A stretch of 64,000 nucleotides of DNA from Ideonella_A sp963843805 (GCA_963843805.1 CAWJLY010000009.1:248001-312000); one strand, 5' to 3'. Shown: positions 40,174 through 52,788, counted from the first letter of the stretch. Notes: generated by a model not told the origin, from the sequence alone. A program made the numbers and translations.

Positions 40174-41094
40174 TCAGCTACCGGGGAAGAACGGTTTGCC
40201 GAGCGACGCCGGCATGTTGACGCGGATCCAGGTCGCATTGCGCGAGATCAGCACCAGCACGACGATCGTCGCGATATACGGCATCGCGGTCAGCAGCTGG
40301 CTCGGCACGTCGACGCCTTCGCCCTGCAGGTGGAACTGCAGCATCGTGACGCCGCCGAACAGATAGGCGCCGAGCAGGATGCGTGCCGGCCGCCAGGTTG
40401 CGAAGGTGGTCAGCGCCAGCGCGATCCAGCCCTTGCCGGCGATCATGCCCTCGACCCACAGCGGCGTGTAGACGACCGAGATATAGGCGCCCGACAGGCC
40501 GCACATCGCACCGCCGACCATCACCGCGATCATCCGGATGCGGCGCACCGGATAACCGAGCGAGTGCGCCGATTCGGGCGATTCGCCGACCGCGCGCAGA
40601 ATCAGCCCGGCGCGCGAGCGGTAGAGGAACCAGGCCAGGCCGATCGTCAGCGCCACCGCGATATAGACCATCGGATGCTGGCGAAACAGCGCCGGGCCGA
40701 AGAACGGAATGTCGGCCAGATAGGGAATCGCGAACTGCGCGCGTTCGCCGAGTTTTTCCTGCACATACGGCTGGCCGATGAAGGCCGAGAAGCCGACGCC
40801 GAACAGGCTCAGCGCCAGGCCGGTCGCGACCTGGTTGGTATTGAGCCAGATCGCCAGGATGCCGAACAGCGCGGCGAGCAGGGCGCCGGCCAGCGCGCCG
40901 GCGCCGAAGGCGATCCAGTCGTTGCCGGTGTGCACCGCGATGGCAAAGCCGATCACCGCGGCGACCAGCATCATGCCTTCGGCGCCGAGGTTGACGATGC
41001 CGGAGCGTTCGTTGACCAGCAGGCCGAGCGCGGCCAGCGCGAGCACGGTGCCGGAGTTGAAGGTGGCGGCGAGCAGGAGTGCGATCGAGTCCAT
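40174..41094 (-). CDS. Nucleobase/nucleoside ABC transporter permease 2 (YufQ-like)
   Basis: The 306-residue protein has about nine hydrophobic segments and the family motifs LVNERSGIVNLGAEGMML, GESPESAHSLGYPV and GKGWIALALTTFATW. The frame is intact. The ATG overlaps the TGA of permease 1 (TGATG). Confidence 0.9.
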   Translation of the reverse strand: MDSIALLLAATFNSGTVLALAALGLLVNERSGIVNLGAEGMMLVAAVIGFAIAVHTGNDWIAFGAGALAGALLAALFGILAIWLNTNQVATGLALSLFGVGFSAFIGQPYVQEKLGERAQFAIPYLADIPFFGPALFRQHPMVYIAVALTIGLAWFLYRSRAGLILRAVGESPESAHSLGYPVRRIRMIAVMVGGAMCGLSGAYISVVYTPLWVEGMIAGKGWIALALTTFATWRPARILLGAYLFGGVTMLQFHLQGEGVDVPSQLLTAMPYIATIVVLVLISRNATWIRVNMPASLGKPFFPGS

Positions 41095-42210
41095 CAGGCT
41101 TGTCCTTCCACGGGTGCGGGGGTGGTGGCCGGGCGGGCTGCGAGCGGCGAGGCGGCGGTCTTCCAGCGCAGCCGGTAGGCGATCAGCGTGTCGCAGGCGA
41201 GCAGCGTGAACAGCAGCAGGCCCTGGAAGACACCGGTCAGCGATTTCGGCAGCCCGAGGCGCGACTGCGCCAGTTCGCCGCCGATATAGAACATGCTCAT
41301 CAGCACCGCCGAGAAGACGATGCCCACCGGATGCAGGCGGCCGACGAAGGCGACGATGATCGCCGCGAAGCCGTAGCCGGCCGGCACATGCGGCGTCAGC
41401 TGGCCGAGCGGACCGGCGACTTCGAGCGCACCGGCCAGGCCGGCCATGCCGCCGGAGCCGAGCATCGCCGTCCACAGCGCGCGGCGCGACGAGAAGCCGG
41501 CATAGCGCGCCGCCGCCGGCGCCAGGCCGCCGACCTGCAACTGGAAGCCGGCATAGATGCGGAACATGAACAGCCAGAACACGCCGACCATCACCAGCGC
41601 CGATCAGCAGGCCGATGTTGACGCGAAAGCCGGTGATCAGCCTCGGGATCTTGGTCGGGTCGGCGAAGGTGATGGTCTGCGGGAAGTTGTAGCCGGCCGG
41701 GTCCTTCCACGGGCCGTAGACCAGGTAGCTGAGCAGCATGTCGGCCACATAGACCAGCATCAGGCTGACCAGGATCTCGTTGGCGTTGGCCTTGTCCTTC
41801 AGGAAGGCGACGATCGCGGCCCAGAACATGCCGCCGAGCACGCCGGCAAGCAGGATCACCACGACGATCCAGCGGCCGGTCTCCTTGTCGGCCAGCATCG
41901 CGATGCCGCCGGCGGCGATGGCGCCGACGATGAACTGGCCTTCGGCGCCGATATTCCACACGTTGGAGCGAAAACACATCGCCAGTCCGAGCGCGATCAG
42001 CAACAGCGGCGTGGCCTTCATCGCCAGTTCGCCCAGCGCATAGCAGCTCTTGACCGGCTCGATGAAGAAGACCTCGAGTCCGCGCAGCGGATCCTTGCCG
42101 AGCAGCACGAACAGCGCGGTGCCGATCAGCACGGTGATCGCCAGCGCAAGCAGCGGCGAGGCGATGGCCATCATCTTCGATGGCTCGGGGCGCATTTCGA
42201 GCTTAAGCAT
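41094..42210 (-). CDS. Nucleobase/nucleoside ABC transporter permease 1 (YufP-like, apparent frameshift)
   Basis: About 372 residues, starting MLKLEMRPEPSKMMAIASP at 42210 after GAGGCTCCCC. Motifs: FRSNVWNIGAEGQFIVGAI, DKANANEILVSLMLVYVA, GFAAIIVAFVGRLHPVGI. One break near 41600 separates NIGLLIGA from the following helix (MMVGVFWLFMFRIYAG). It belongs between ATPase and permease 2 in one operon. Confidence 0.88.
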
Positions 42211-42221
42211 GGGGAGCCTCC

Positions 42222-43797
42222 TCATTCTCCGAGCCGCACTTTCCCGCACGCGGATTCCTCCCTCTCCCCTGGGAGAGGGCCGCGGTGAGGGCCGGCAGCC
42301 TGGCCATCCCACAAGCCCGACATCCAGATGCCGATCTGCTCGACCGTCGCATCGGCAATGTCGATGCTCGGCGAGACCTTGCCCTGGGCGATCACGATCA
42401 GGCGGTCGCAGATCTCGAACAATTCGTCGAGCTCTTCGCTGACGACCAGCAGCGCGCAGCCGGCATCGCGCAGCTTCAGCAACTCGCCACGGATCAGCGC
42501 CGCAGCGCCGACATCGACGCCCCAGGTCGGTTGCGAGACGATCAGCAGCTTCGGCTCGGCGTCGATCTCGCGGCCGACCAGGAATTTCTGCAGGTTGCCG
42601 CCCGACAGGCTTTTTGCCGCCGCGCCCGGCCCGCCGGCCTTGACCTTGAAGCGCTCGATCAGATGGCGGGCCAGTTCGTCGACCCGGTCGGTGGCGATCC
42701 AGCCCGAGTTGCCGATCGCCTCGGTGCGCGTCAGCAGGGTATTGGCGGCCAGCGACAGGGTCGGCACCGCGCCGCGGCCGAGCCGCTCTTCGGGAACGAA
42801 ATTCAGTCCGGCTTCGCGTCGCTTGCGTGGCGGATGCTGCGCGATCGGCTTGGCCGAACAGGCTGATCGACGCCGGCGACGCGCGGCAGTCCTCGCCCGA
42901 CAGCGCGGCCATCAATTCCTGCTGGCCGTTGCCCGATACGCCGGCGACGCCGACGATCTCACCGGCGCGCACGTCGAAGCTGATGTTCGACAGGCTCATG
43001 CCGAAATGGTCCTGCTTCGGCAGCGTCAGCGATCTGACCGCGAAAACGACAGCGCCGGCCTTGACCTCCTTGTGCTGCAGCGGTGGCGGCTCGGCGCCGA
43101 TCATCAGTCGCGACAGGCTGGCGTTGTCTTCGTCGCGCGGGTCGCATTCGCCGGTTACCTTGCCGCCGCGCAGCACGGTGCAGTTGTGGCACAGCTCGCG
43201 GATCTCGTCGAGCTTGTGGCTGATGTAGAGGATGCTGCAGCCTTCGAGTGCCAGCTGGCGCAGGGTGCAGGAACAGCGTCTGCACCGCCTGCGGCGTCAG
43301 CACCGACGTCGGCTCGTCGAGGATCAGCAGCTTCGGGTTGGTCATCAGCGCGCGCACGATCTCGACCCGCTGGCGCTCGCCGACCGACAAGGTGTGGACC
43401 GGCCGCAAGCGGATCGACATCGAGCCCGTAATCACGCGAGACGGTGGTGATGCGACTGGCGATCTCGGCCAGGCTGAGGCTCTTGTCGAGGCCGAGCCAG
43501 ACATTTTCGGCACGCGGTCAGCGTATCGAACAGGCTGAAATGCTGGAACACCATGCTGATGCCGAGCGCGCGCGCCTCCTGCGGATTGCGCACCACCACC
43601 GGCTCGCCGTTCCAGCGGATCTCGCCTTCGTCGGGCCGCACCGCGCCGTAGATCATCTTCATCATCGTCGACTTGCCGGCGCCGTTCTCGCCGAGCACCG
43701 CATGGATCTCGCCGGGTTTGACGCGCAGGTTGACGCGGTCGTTGGCCTTGACGGCCGGATAGGTCTTGCTGATGTTGGTCAGTTCGAGCCGCAGCAT
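42222..43797 (-). CDS. Nucleobase/nucleoside ABC transporter ATPase (YufO-like, apparent frameshifts)
   Basis: A double ATPase of about 520 residues. First domain: Walker A GENGAGKST, VFQHFSLFDTLTA, and Walker B LLILDEPTSVLTP after the signature LSVGERQRVEI. Second domain: GVSGNGQQELMAALSGE, LSGGNLQKFLVGREI, LLIVSQPTWGVDVGA. It starts at ATG 43797 (MLRLELTNISKTYPAVKAND). Breaks lie near 43520, 43415, 43268 and 42845. The last 25 or so residues after GLWDGQAA are translated from a family B repeat and are probably not part of the fold. Confidence 0.86.
42256..42293. repeat. Family B palindromic repeat, copy 1
   Basis: CCCTCTCCCC-TGGGAGAGGG followed by CCGCGGTGAGGGCCGG. The element overlaps the 3' end of the ABC ATPase reading frame. 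Confidence 0.75.
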
Positions 43798-43817
43798 CTC
43801 AGTCTCCTCGTCACACG

Positions 43818-45296
43818 TCATTCCCTGGCGCCCGCGGCGTTCCGGGATTTCGGCTCCCTCCCCCGCTGGGGAAGGGCTGGGGTGGGGGCGAGCTGTTGCG
43901 CTCGCACTCTCCACCGATGGTCTGTCCTGATCAGCCTGGTTCGTCTCTGGCCGCCGAGCTGATCCACCGCCCTGCCGGCCACAAAACAAGCCGCCAGATT
44001 GCGCTCATCGCCCAGCGTCATCCAGGCAAAAATCTTCTCATGCAAGCTGCGCGCCACCGACATCCGGCGTTCGGCCACCGGTCCGACCGCCGGCTTCCAG
44101 ACGCAGATGTCGGCGAGCCGTCCCGGCGCCAGGCTGCCGATCTCGTCCGCCAGGCCGAGCGCCTGCGCCGCGCCGCAGCGTGGCGGCATACAAGCCTTTC
44201 CAGGCGGTCAGTCGTTCGCCGCGCATGGCCTGCACCTTGTAGGCGTCGCCCAGCGTTCGCAGCATCGACAAGCCGGTGCCGCCGCCGACATCGGTGGCGA
44301 CGCTGACCGCGGCACCGGCCGCTTCGGTGGCGCGCCAGTCGAACAGGCCGCTGCCGAGGAACAGGTTCGACGACGGGCTGTGGGCGATCTGCGCGCCGCG
44401 TTTCGCGCAACGTCGGCGCGGTCGGGATCGTCGAGCCAGATGCCGTGCGCCAGCACGCTGCGCGGGTGCAGCAGGCCGGCGCTGGCGTACACGTCGAGGT
44501 AGCTGCGCGCCTGCGGAAACAGCTCGGCAACCCATTTCACCTCGGCGCGGTTCTCGGCCACATGGGTCTGCATGTACAGGCTGGGGTCGGCCTTGCACAG
44601 CGCGCCGGCCATCGCCAGCTGCGCGGGCGTGCTGGTCGGCGCGAAGCGCACCGTCACCGCATACGACAGCCGCTGCCTGCCGTGCCAGCGATCGATCAGG
44701 TCGATGCAGTCGCGCTCGGCCTGTGCCACGTCGTCGCGCAGGCCGTCGGGTGCATGGCGGTCCATCAGCACCTTGCCGGCGATCAGCCGCATGCCGCGAT
44801 GCGCGGCGGCGCCGAACAGGGCATCGACGCTGCCCTTGTGCACCGTCGGGAAAACCACCGCGCTGGTGGTGCCGGCTGCCAGCAGCGAGTCGCAGAACAG
44901 CGCCGCGCCGATGCGGCCACTTCGGGGTCGGCATAACGGCGTTCGGCCGGGAAGGTGTAGGTCTCCAGCCAGTCGAGCAGTTCGCTGCCGTAGCTGGCGA
45001 TGACATCGAGCTGCGGGCTGTGCACATGGGTATCGATGAAGCCCGGCATGCAGCAGCCGGCCACGGTGATCGTGCTGCTCGGCGGCCTGCCATTGCGGCG
45101 GCAGCGGACGCTCGGCCGGCTGCACCGCCTGGATCGAGCCGTCTTCGATCAGCAGCCAGTGGTCGGGGCGGAAACGCACGGCATCGCTGTCGACCTCGCC
45201 CCAGGCTGGCGCCGCCGTGAAATCGAGCAGATCGCCGCGGATCGCGACGCGTTGTGGTGCGGCTGGGGTGGCGGCGATCGGGGCGATGGAGTTCAT
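43818..45296 (-). CDS. guaD: Guanine deaminase (apparent frameshifts)
   Basis: This amidohydrolase converts guanine to xanthine. It starts at ATG 45296 (MNSIAPIAATPAAPQRVAI). Family features: THVHSPQLD (metal site), AGTTSAVVFPTVHKGS, QTHVAENRAEVKWV, RSVLAHGIWLDD and ATDVGGGTGLSMLRTLGDAYKV with the metal-binding Asp. Breaks occur near 45083, 44915, 44410, 44180. The last 45 or so residues (after about 43955) run through a family B repeat and are likely spurious. It supplies xanthine for the divergent xdh genes. Confidence 0.9.
43854..43894. repeat. Family B palindromic repeat, copy 2
   Basis: CTCCCTCCCCCGCTGGGGAAGG then GCTGGGGTGGGGGCGAG, in the 3' end of the guaD reading frame. It is the same type as copies at 42256 and 62360-62480. 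Confidence 0.75.
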
Positions 45297-45321
45297 GAGC
45301 GTGCGAAGTAATGGCGACCGA

Positions 45322-46317
45322 TCAGTTGAGCGGTGTCAGCGACCGGTCGGCTTGCGCTGCGCACGCGCAGGCTGCGTGCGGCTTCGCGCACCTGCTCGCG
45401 CAGCCAGCGCATGCGCCGCCGAGGCATGGCTCAATTCGTGCCACAGCTGGTAGTACGTCAAGCGGCGGAAAGTCGACCGGGCAGCGCACGATGTGCACCG
45501 GCAGCACGCCGGTATAGCGCGAGCAGAACAGGCGGCCGGTCGTCAGCACCAGCAGGCTTTGCGCCACCATCAGCGGGAATCAGGCCGAAATGGGCGCTGC
45601 GCACCATGATGTTGCGCTGCAGTTCGAGGCTGCCCAGGTGCTCGTCGATCACGCCGCGCGCGCCCGCATGGGTGGGCGTCGGCGCGACATGTTCGCTGGC
45701 CAGGTAGCGCTCGACCGACCAGCCGCGGCGTGCCGGCCAGGCGGACGATCGGGTTGTCTCGCGCAACCAGGCAGACCACCTCGTCGCTCATCAGCCGGCC
45801 CAGGTGCAGTTCGCCGGGCGGCGCCAGCCAGTTGCCGATCACCAGGTCGACCTCGCCGGTGGCCAGGCTCTGCCGGTAGTCGAAATCGCCGCTCAGCGGC
45901 AGCAGTTCGATCGTCACCTGCGGCGCCTGCTGCTTGAGCTGGCTGACCAGCGCCGGCAGGAACAGCGGGTCGAGGTAGTCGCTGGCGGCGATGCGAAAGC
46001 GTCAGCTGCGCTGGCCGGCGGCTCGAAGCCGGCGCTGCGCGCAGCGGGTGCTGAACAGCTGATCGGCGCGCTGCAGCAACTCGGCGGCCGGGCCCGCCAA
46101 TTGCAAGGCTCGTGCGGTGGGCGCCATCGAATTGCCGGCACGCACCAGCAACGGGTCGCCGGTCAGCGCGCGCAGGCGCTTCAGCTGGGCGCTGACGGCG
46201 GGTTGCGTGCTGTTGCAGATTCAGCGCGGCCCTGGAGACGCTGCGTTCGGTGATCAAGGTGTGCAATACCCGGATGAGGTGAAGCTCGATCTTGTCGAAT
46301 TCAGCGCGCTGCGTCAT
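45322..46317 (-). CDS. LysR-family regulator of the purine locus (apparent frameshifts)
   Basis: It starts MTQRAEFDKIELHLIRVLHTLI at 46317 with an N-terminal HTH (ERSVSRAALNLQQ, then TQPAVSAQLKRLRAL in another frame). The effector domain includes VTIELLPLSGDFDYRQSLATGEVDLVIGNW and HLGRLMSDEVVCLVARDNP. The encoded length is about 330. Breaks lie near 46210, 46045, 46005, 45735, 45578 and 45460. It is divergent from xdhA, the usual arrangement for a LysR regulator acting on its neighbour. Confidence 0.85.
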
Positions 46318-46415
46318 ACGATTCACGTTTATAACTGGTATCGGTCACGAATGTATGTCAGTTCGCCTGCCATCGGTTTAGCCTGCACATGCAGCGATTA
46401 CATTCACACCACGAC
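46318..46415. promoter_or_regulatory. Divergent promoter region between the LysR gene and xdhA
   Basis: This 98-base region is AT-rich relative to its surroundings (TTTATAACTGGTATCGG, AATGTATGTCAG). It should carry both promoters and the LysR site; several T-N11-A spaced sequences fit, none decisive. Confidence 0.45.
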
Positions 46416-48032
<1,617 letters not shown>

Positions 48033-48053
48033 AGGGCCGAACGAGGCAACAAC

Positions 48054-50522
48054 ATGAACAAACCGATCAAGCCCGAACTGCTCGAACCCGCCGTCGCCTT
48101 CGCCGACTATCTGAGCAATACGGCACGGCGCATCGATGACGCTGCCGAAAAGCGCCTGCAAGCAGGCGGTGCTCGGGTCGGCGTCAGCCGCCCGCATGAA
48201 TCGGCCCACCTGCACGTGGCTGGCCAGGCGCCGTATGTCGACGATATTCCCGAGCTCGCCGGCACGCTGCATTGCGCGCTCGGCCTGTCGCCGGTGGCCC
48301 ATGGGCGGCTGACCGGTCTGTCGCTCGATGCGATTCGCGCGATGCCGGGCGTGGTCGCGGTGCTGACTGCTGCCGACATTCCCGGGCACCAACGACTGCG
48401 GCTCGATCGTCCACGACGAGCCGATCCTGGCCGACGGCGAATTGCGCTACCTCGGCCAGCCGGTGTTCGCGGTGGTGGCACAGACGCGCGATATCGCCCG
48501 CCGCGCCGCCGCACTGGCCAAATCGGCGATTGCGTTCGAGCCGTTGCCGGCGCTGCTCAACGCGCGCGAGGCCCATGCGGCAGCCAGCTATGTGTTGCCG
48601 CCGATGCACCTGGTGCGCAGCGAGCGGGCCGGCAATGTCGGCGCCGATGATCGAACCGCAGCGGTTCGCGCCGCACTCGGCGCAGCACCGCGCACGTTGA
48701 AAGGCTCGCTCGAAGTCGGCGGCCAGGAGCAGTTCTACCTCGAAGGGCAGATCAGTTATGCGATTCCGCGCGAGGACCGCGGCATGCATGGTCCATTGCT
48801 CGACCCAGCACCCGAGCGAGATGCAGCACCTGGTGGCACATGCGCTGAAACTCGATGCCAACCGGGTGCAGGTCGAAAGCCGGCGAATGGGCGGCGGCTT
48901 CGGCGGCAAGGAATCGCAATCGGCGCCGTTCGCCTGCATCGCCGCGGTGGCCGCGGCCAGGCTGCAGCGGCCGGTCAAATTGCGGCTCGACCGTGATGAT
49001 GATTTTCTGATCACCGGCCGGCGCCATTGCTTCAGCTACGACTATGAAGTGGGCTATGACGACGACGGCCGCGTGCTGGCCTGCGAAATCAGCATGATCT
49101 CGCGCGCCGGCCATTCGGCCGACCTGTCGGCCCCGGTAATGACCCGTGCGCTTATGCCATTTCGACAATGCCTACTGGTTGCCCGAAGTGGCGATGCACG
49201 GCTATTGCGCGAAGACCAATACACAAAGCAATACCGCGTTTCGCGGCTTCGGCGGGCCACAAGGGGCGATCGCGATCGAGAATATCCTCGACAGCATCGC
49301 GCGCATCCTCGGCAAGGATTCGCTCGATGTCAGGCGCGCCAACTTCTACAGCCGCGATGGCAAGCCAACGACGCCTTATCTGCAGGCGGTCGAAGACAAC
49401 ATCATCCACGAGCTGACCAGCGAGCTTGAAACAACCAGCGCCTATCAAGCGCGGCGCAGCGCTATCGCCGCGTTCAACCGGACCAGCCCGGTGCTCAAGC
49501 GTGGCCTCGCGCTGACGCCGGTCAAATTCGGCATCTCGTTCAACGTCAAGCATTTCAACCAGGCCGGCGCGCTGGTTCACGTCTACAACGACGGCTCGAT
49601 TCTCGTCAACCATGGCGGCACCGAAATGGGCCAGGGCCTCAATACCAAGGTGGCGCAGGTGGTTGCGCATGAGCTCGGGGTCGATTTCGAGCGTGTTCGC
49701 GTCACCGCGACCGATACGCAGAAGGTGGCCAACACATCGGCCACCGCGGCATCGACCGGCAGCGATCTGAACGGCAAGGCCGCGCAGGATGCGGCGCGGC
49801 AGATCCGCGAGCGGCTGGCGGTCTGTGCAGCGGCCCGCCATGGCGGCACGGCGCAAGGCGTGAAATTCGGCAACGACAAGGTCGAGGTCAACGGCCGCAG
49901 CCTGGGCTTCGATACGGTCGTCGCCGAGGCCTATCTCGATCGGGTTCAGTTGTGGTCCGACGGCTTCTACGCGACGCCAGGCTTGAGCTGGGATCGTGAG
50001 GCGTTGCAGGGGCGACCGTTCTTCTATTTCGCCTATGGCGCCGCGGTCAGCGAGGTGGTGGTCGATACGCTGACCGGCGAATGGAAGCTGCTGCGGGCCG
50101 ATCTGCTGCACGATGTCGGCCGATCGATGAACCCGGCCGTCGATATCGGCCAGATCGAAGGCGCATTCATCCAGGGTATGGGCTGGCTGACGATGGAAGA
50201 GCTGGTCTGGCAACCGATGGATGGATCGAAAAATGCCGGCAAGTTGCTGACCCATGCGCCCAGCACCTACAAGATCCCGACCGCCAACGACTGCCCGCCG
50301 GTCTTCAATGTCGCCTTGTACGACTGCGCGAACGTCGAAGACAGCATCCACCGCAGCAAGGCGGTCGGCGAGCCGCCGCTGTTGCTGCCGTTTTCGGTGT
50401 TCTTCGCGATCCGCGACGCGGTGTCGGCAGTCGGTCAGCACAAGGTCGACCCGCCGCTGAGTGCGCCGGCGACCAGCGAATCGATTCTGCGGGCGATTGG
50501 CGCGGTGCAACGGGGAGCCTGA
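48054..50522 (+). CDS. xdhB: Xanthine dehydrogenase large (molybdopterin) subunit (apparent frameshifts)
   Basis: XdhB carries the molybdenum cofactor and hydroxylates hypoxanthine and xanthine. About 820 codons. Motifs: ESAHLHVAGQAPYVDDIPELAG, GQEQFYLEGQISYA, MGGGFGGKESQSAPFA, NTAFRGFGGPQG, GTEMGQGLNTK and the catalytic Glu region KAVGEPPLLLPFSV. Breaks lie near 48390, 48800 and 49150; from 49150 to the stop the frame is intact. It follows xdhA by 21 bases. Confidence 0.93.
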
Positions 50523-50542
50523 TGGCGATGTGGCGGGGGGAA

Positions 50543-50618
50543 TCGCGCCTGAAGGCGCTCCCACAGAATATGGAACCCCGCTTCTTCGTCTTCTGTGGGA
50601 GCGCCTTCAGGCGCGATC
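50543..50618. repeat. REP/BIME-type inverted repeat between xdhB and xdhC (family C)
   Basis: Two perfect 27-base inverted arms (50543-50569 and 50592-50618) with a 22-base spacer. Each arm contains GCGCCTGAAGGCGC then TCCCACAGAA, similar in form to the GTGGGAGCG-type REP sequences of Pseudomonas and Xanthomonas. It lies in the 127-base gap between xdhB and xdhC. Confidence 0.9.
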
Positions 50619-50649
50619 TCCCTGCCCGGTCCTTGGTCGTCCGCTGGCG

Positions 50650-51492
50650 ATGATCCGTCTGAAAACCACCGCGGCGCGCTGGCTTGCCAATCGAAGGCCG
50701 GCGATCATCGTCGAGGTCGCTGAAGCGCGCGGGTCGGTACCACGCGAAGCCGGCACCCGGATGCTGGTCGCAGCCGACCGGCTGGACGGCACGATCGGCG
50801 GTGGTCATCTCGAATTGAAGGCCATCGAAAAGGCCCGGCAGATGTTGTCAGCTGGCGAGCTCGAACCGCAAACGGTTCACTATCCGCTCGGCCCGGCACT
50901 TGGCCAATGTTGCGGTGGCGCCGTCACCCTGCGCTATTCGCTGCTCGATCAGCCGGCGGTCGATGCCTGGCCGGCGCCCGAGGTGTTGTTCCACTTGCAG
51001 CTTTACGGCGCCGGCCATGTCGGCCGTGCAATCGTTCAGGCGCTGGCGCCGCTGCCGGTGCGAATCGACTGGATCGACGAGCGCGAAGCGGAATTTGCCC
51101 GCCATGTCGCACCCATCGCCGGCGTGGCCGATCTGCGCAGTGTCTGCGTCGACGCCATCGAAGGCGAAGTGCGCCTGGCGCCGCCAGGCGCCTTCTACCT
51201 GGTGCTGACCCATGAACACGATCTGGACCTGCGAATTACCGAAGCCATCCTTCGCCGCGGCGATTTCGGCTTTCTGGGTCTGATCGGTTCGAAAACCAAA
51301 CGCCAGCGCTTTTTTCATCGCTTCGAGCAGCGCGGCATTGCGCAGTCGACGATCGACCGCATCACCTGTCCGATCGGCATCGGCGGAATCGACGGCAAGG
51401 AACCCGAGGTCATCGCCATCGCGGTGGCGGCCCAATTGCTGCAGCAGGCCGGCCTGCAAGCGCCAGGTGCGATGATCAGCCACCTTGCCTGA
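50650..51492 (+). CDS. xdhC: XdhC, molybdenum cofactor insertion/maturation factor
   Basis: XdhC binds and sulfurates the molybdenum cofactor and hands it to XdhB. The 280-residue protein has VEVAEARGSVPREAGTRMLV, GTIGGGHLELKAIEKAR, GQCCGGAVTL (paired Cys), a Rossmann-like second half (LQLYGAGHVGRAI) and GSKTKRQRF. The frame is intact. The start ATG 50650 lies just after the REP repeat. Confidence 0.93.
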   Translation: MIRLKTTAARWLANRRPAIIVEVAEARGSVPREAGTRMLVAADRLDGTIGGGHLELKAIEKARQMLSAGELEPQTVHYPLGPALGQCCGGAVTLRYSLLDQPAVDAWPAPEVLFHLQLYGAGHVGRAIVQALAPLPVRIDWIDEREAEFARHVAPIAGVADLRSVCVDAIEGEVRLAPPGAFYLVLTHEHDLDLRITEAILRRGDFGFLGLIGSKTKRQRFFHRFEQRGIAQSTIDRITCPIGIGGIDGKEPEVIAIAVAAQLLQQAGLQAPGAMISHLA

Positions 51493-51503
51493 GTAATGCC
51501 TGA

Positions 51504-51827
51504 ATGCCCGATCTCACGTTTATCGCCCACGACGGCCAGCTGTATCAGTTCGAGGCGCCTGCCGGTGTCAGTCTGATGCGTGCGGCCACCGGATTCGGTA
51601 TCACTGAAATCATGGCCGAGTGTGGCGGCAACGCGCGCTGCGCCACCTGCCACGTCATCGTCGACGAGGCCTGGATCGAACGCCTGCCGCCGCCCGCCTC
51701 GGACGAACTGGCGATGCTGGATTTCACGGCCGAACCGCGCAGCGCGGGGAGCCGGCTCGCCTGTCAGATCCGGTTGACCGATGAGCTGACCGGTTTGAGG
51801 GTTCGCTTGCCTGAATCACAAGTGTGA
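51504..51827 (+). CDS. [2Fe-2S] adrenodoxin-type ferredoxin
   Basis: The 107-residue protein has the four cluster ligands Cys40, Cys46, Cys49 (AECGGNARCATCHV) and Cys87 (RLACQI), the vertebrate/putidaredoxin spacing. It starts 11 bases after xdhC and is likely part of the xdh transcript, possibly as electron acceptor or as partner of an oxygenase elsewhere. Confidence 0.9.
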   Translation: MPDLTFIAHDGQLYQFEAPAGVSLMRAATGFGITEIMAECGGNARCATCHVIVDEAWIERLPPPASDELAMLDFTAEPRSAGSRLACQIRLTDELTGLRVRLPESQV

Positions 51828-51895
51828 CCTGATGGCACCGCTGCGCTGACAGCGTCGTGGCCGACCTGGTCTGAGTCGAGTCGAGCCCGGCCGGT

Positions 51896-52684
51896 TCAAT
51901 AACCGGCGCCGGGGGCATTGCCCGCATCGGCCCGCATGGCGCCGATCAATTGCTGCGATCCGGCTGCGAGCAGCCGCGCATCGGAACCGACGGTGACAAA
52001 CCGAAAACCCTTGGCAATGCGCTCGCGTGCCACATCGGGCCGGCCGTTGTGAATGCCGGCTTGCACGCCGTGCGCTCGCGCCCGCTCGACGATGTGGTCG
52101 ATCGCCTCGGCTGCTTTGGGATCGACATCGTCGAAAACCGGCCGGCAGCCCAGCGACAGCGACAGATCCGACGGCCCGATATAGATGGCATCGAGCCCCT
52201 CCACCGAGAGGATGGCGTCAAGGTTGTCGAGTGCCTGCGCTGTTTCGATCATGGCAAACACGACGATCGTCGAATTGGCCTGTTCGGCATAGTCGGCACC
52301 GCCATAGATCGAGGCGCGGATCGGCCCGAAACTGCGCGCGCCTTGCGGGGCGTAATGGGTATAAGAAACCAGCTTCTGAGCATCTTCGCGGCTGTTGATC
52401 ATCGGGCAGATGATCGCGTAGGCGCCAGCGTCGAGCGCCTTCATGATGGCGCCAGGCTCGAGCCACGGCACCCGAACCACCGGCACGGTTGCGGTGGTCG
52501 AAATCGCCTGCAACATGCCGACCATCGCCGCCGGGTCGATCAACCCGTGCTGCATGTCGATGGTCAGCGAGTCCCATCCCTGGTTGGCCATCACTTCGGC
52601 CGAAAAGCTGTCGGGTATCGCCAGCCAGCCGTTGATTGCTGCCTGATCGGCACTCCACAGATGGCGCAAGTGGTTGGTTCGCAT
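51896..52684 (-). CDS. HpcH/HpaI-family aldolase
   Basis: The 262-residue protein has the class II pyruvate-aldolase pattern: WDSLTIDMQHGLID, PVVRVPWLEPGAIMKALDAGAYAIICPMI, AMIETAQALDNLDAIL (metal Glu), IYIGPSDLSLSLG. Family members cleave 4-hydroxy-2-oxo acids to pyruvate and an aldehyde. It is the only gene of a pathway here, so the substrate is unassigned. Confidence 0.9.
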   Translation of the reverse strand: MRTNHLRHLWSADQAAINGWLAIPDSFSAEVMANQGWDSLTIDMQHGLIDPAAMVGMLQAISTTATVPVVRVPWLEPGAIMKALDAGAYAIICPMINSREDAQKLVSYTHYAPQGARSFGPIRASIYGGADYAEQANSTIVVFAMIETAQALDNLDAILSVEGLDAIYIGPSDLSLSLGCRPVFDDVDPKAAEAIDHIVERARAHGVQAGIHNGRPDVARERIAKGFRFVTVGSDARLLAAGSQQLIGAMRADAGNAPGAGY

Positions 52685-52788
52685 CGCGGGCTCCGACTGT
52701 CAGATGGTCGGGATTGTCGACCATCTCGAGCGCCACGTGAACGGATACCTGGCGCGGCTGACCCGCGCGACGACATCAGTCTGGTCGG

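Noticed and set aside
40174..43176. Single 1000-residue fusion of ABC ATPase and two permeases
   Set aside because: The continuous frame arises from frame breaks; the natural starts at 42210 and 41094 and gene overlaps show three genes.
49152..50564. 470-codon minus-strand open frame opposite xdhB
   Set aside because: Shadow of a well-defined molybdenum hydroxylase; no family sequence in it.
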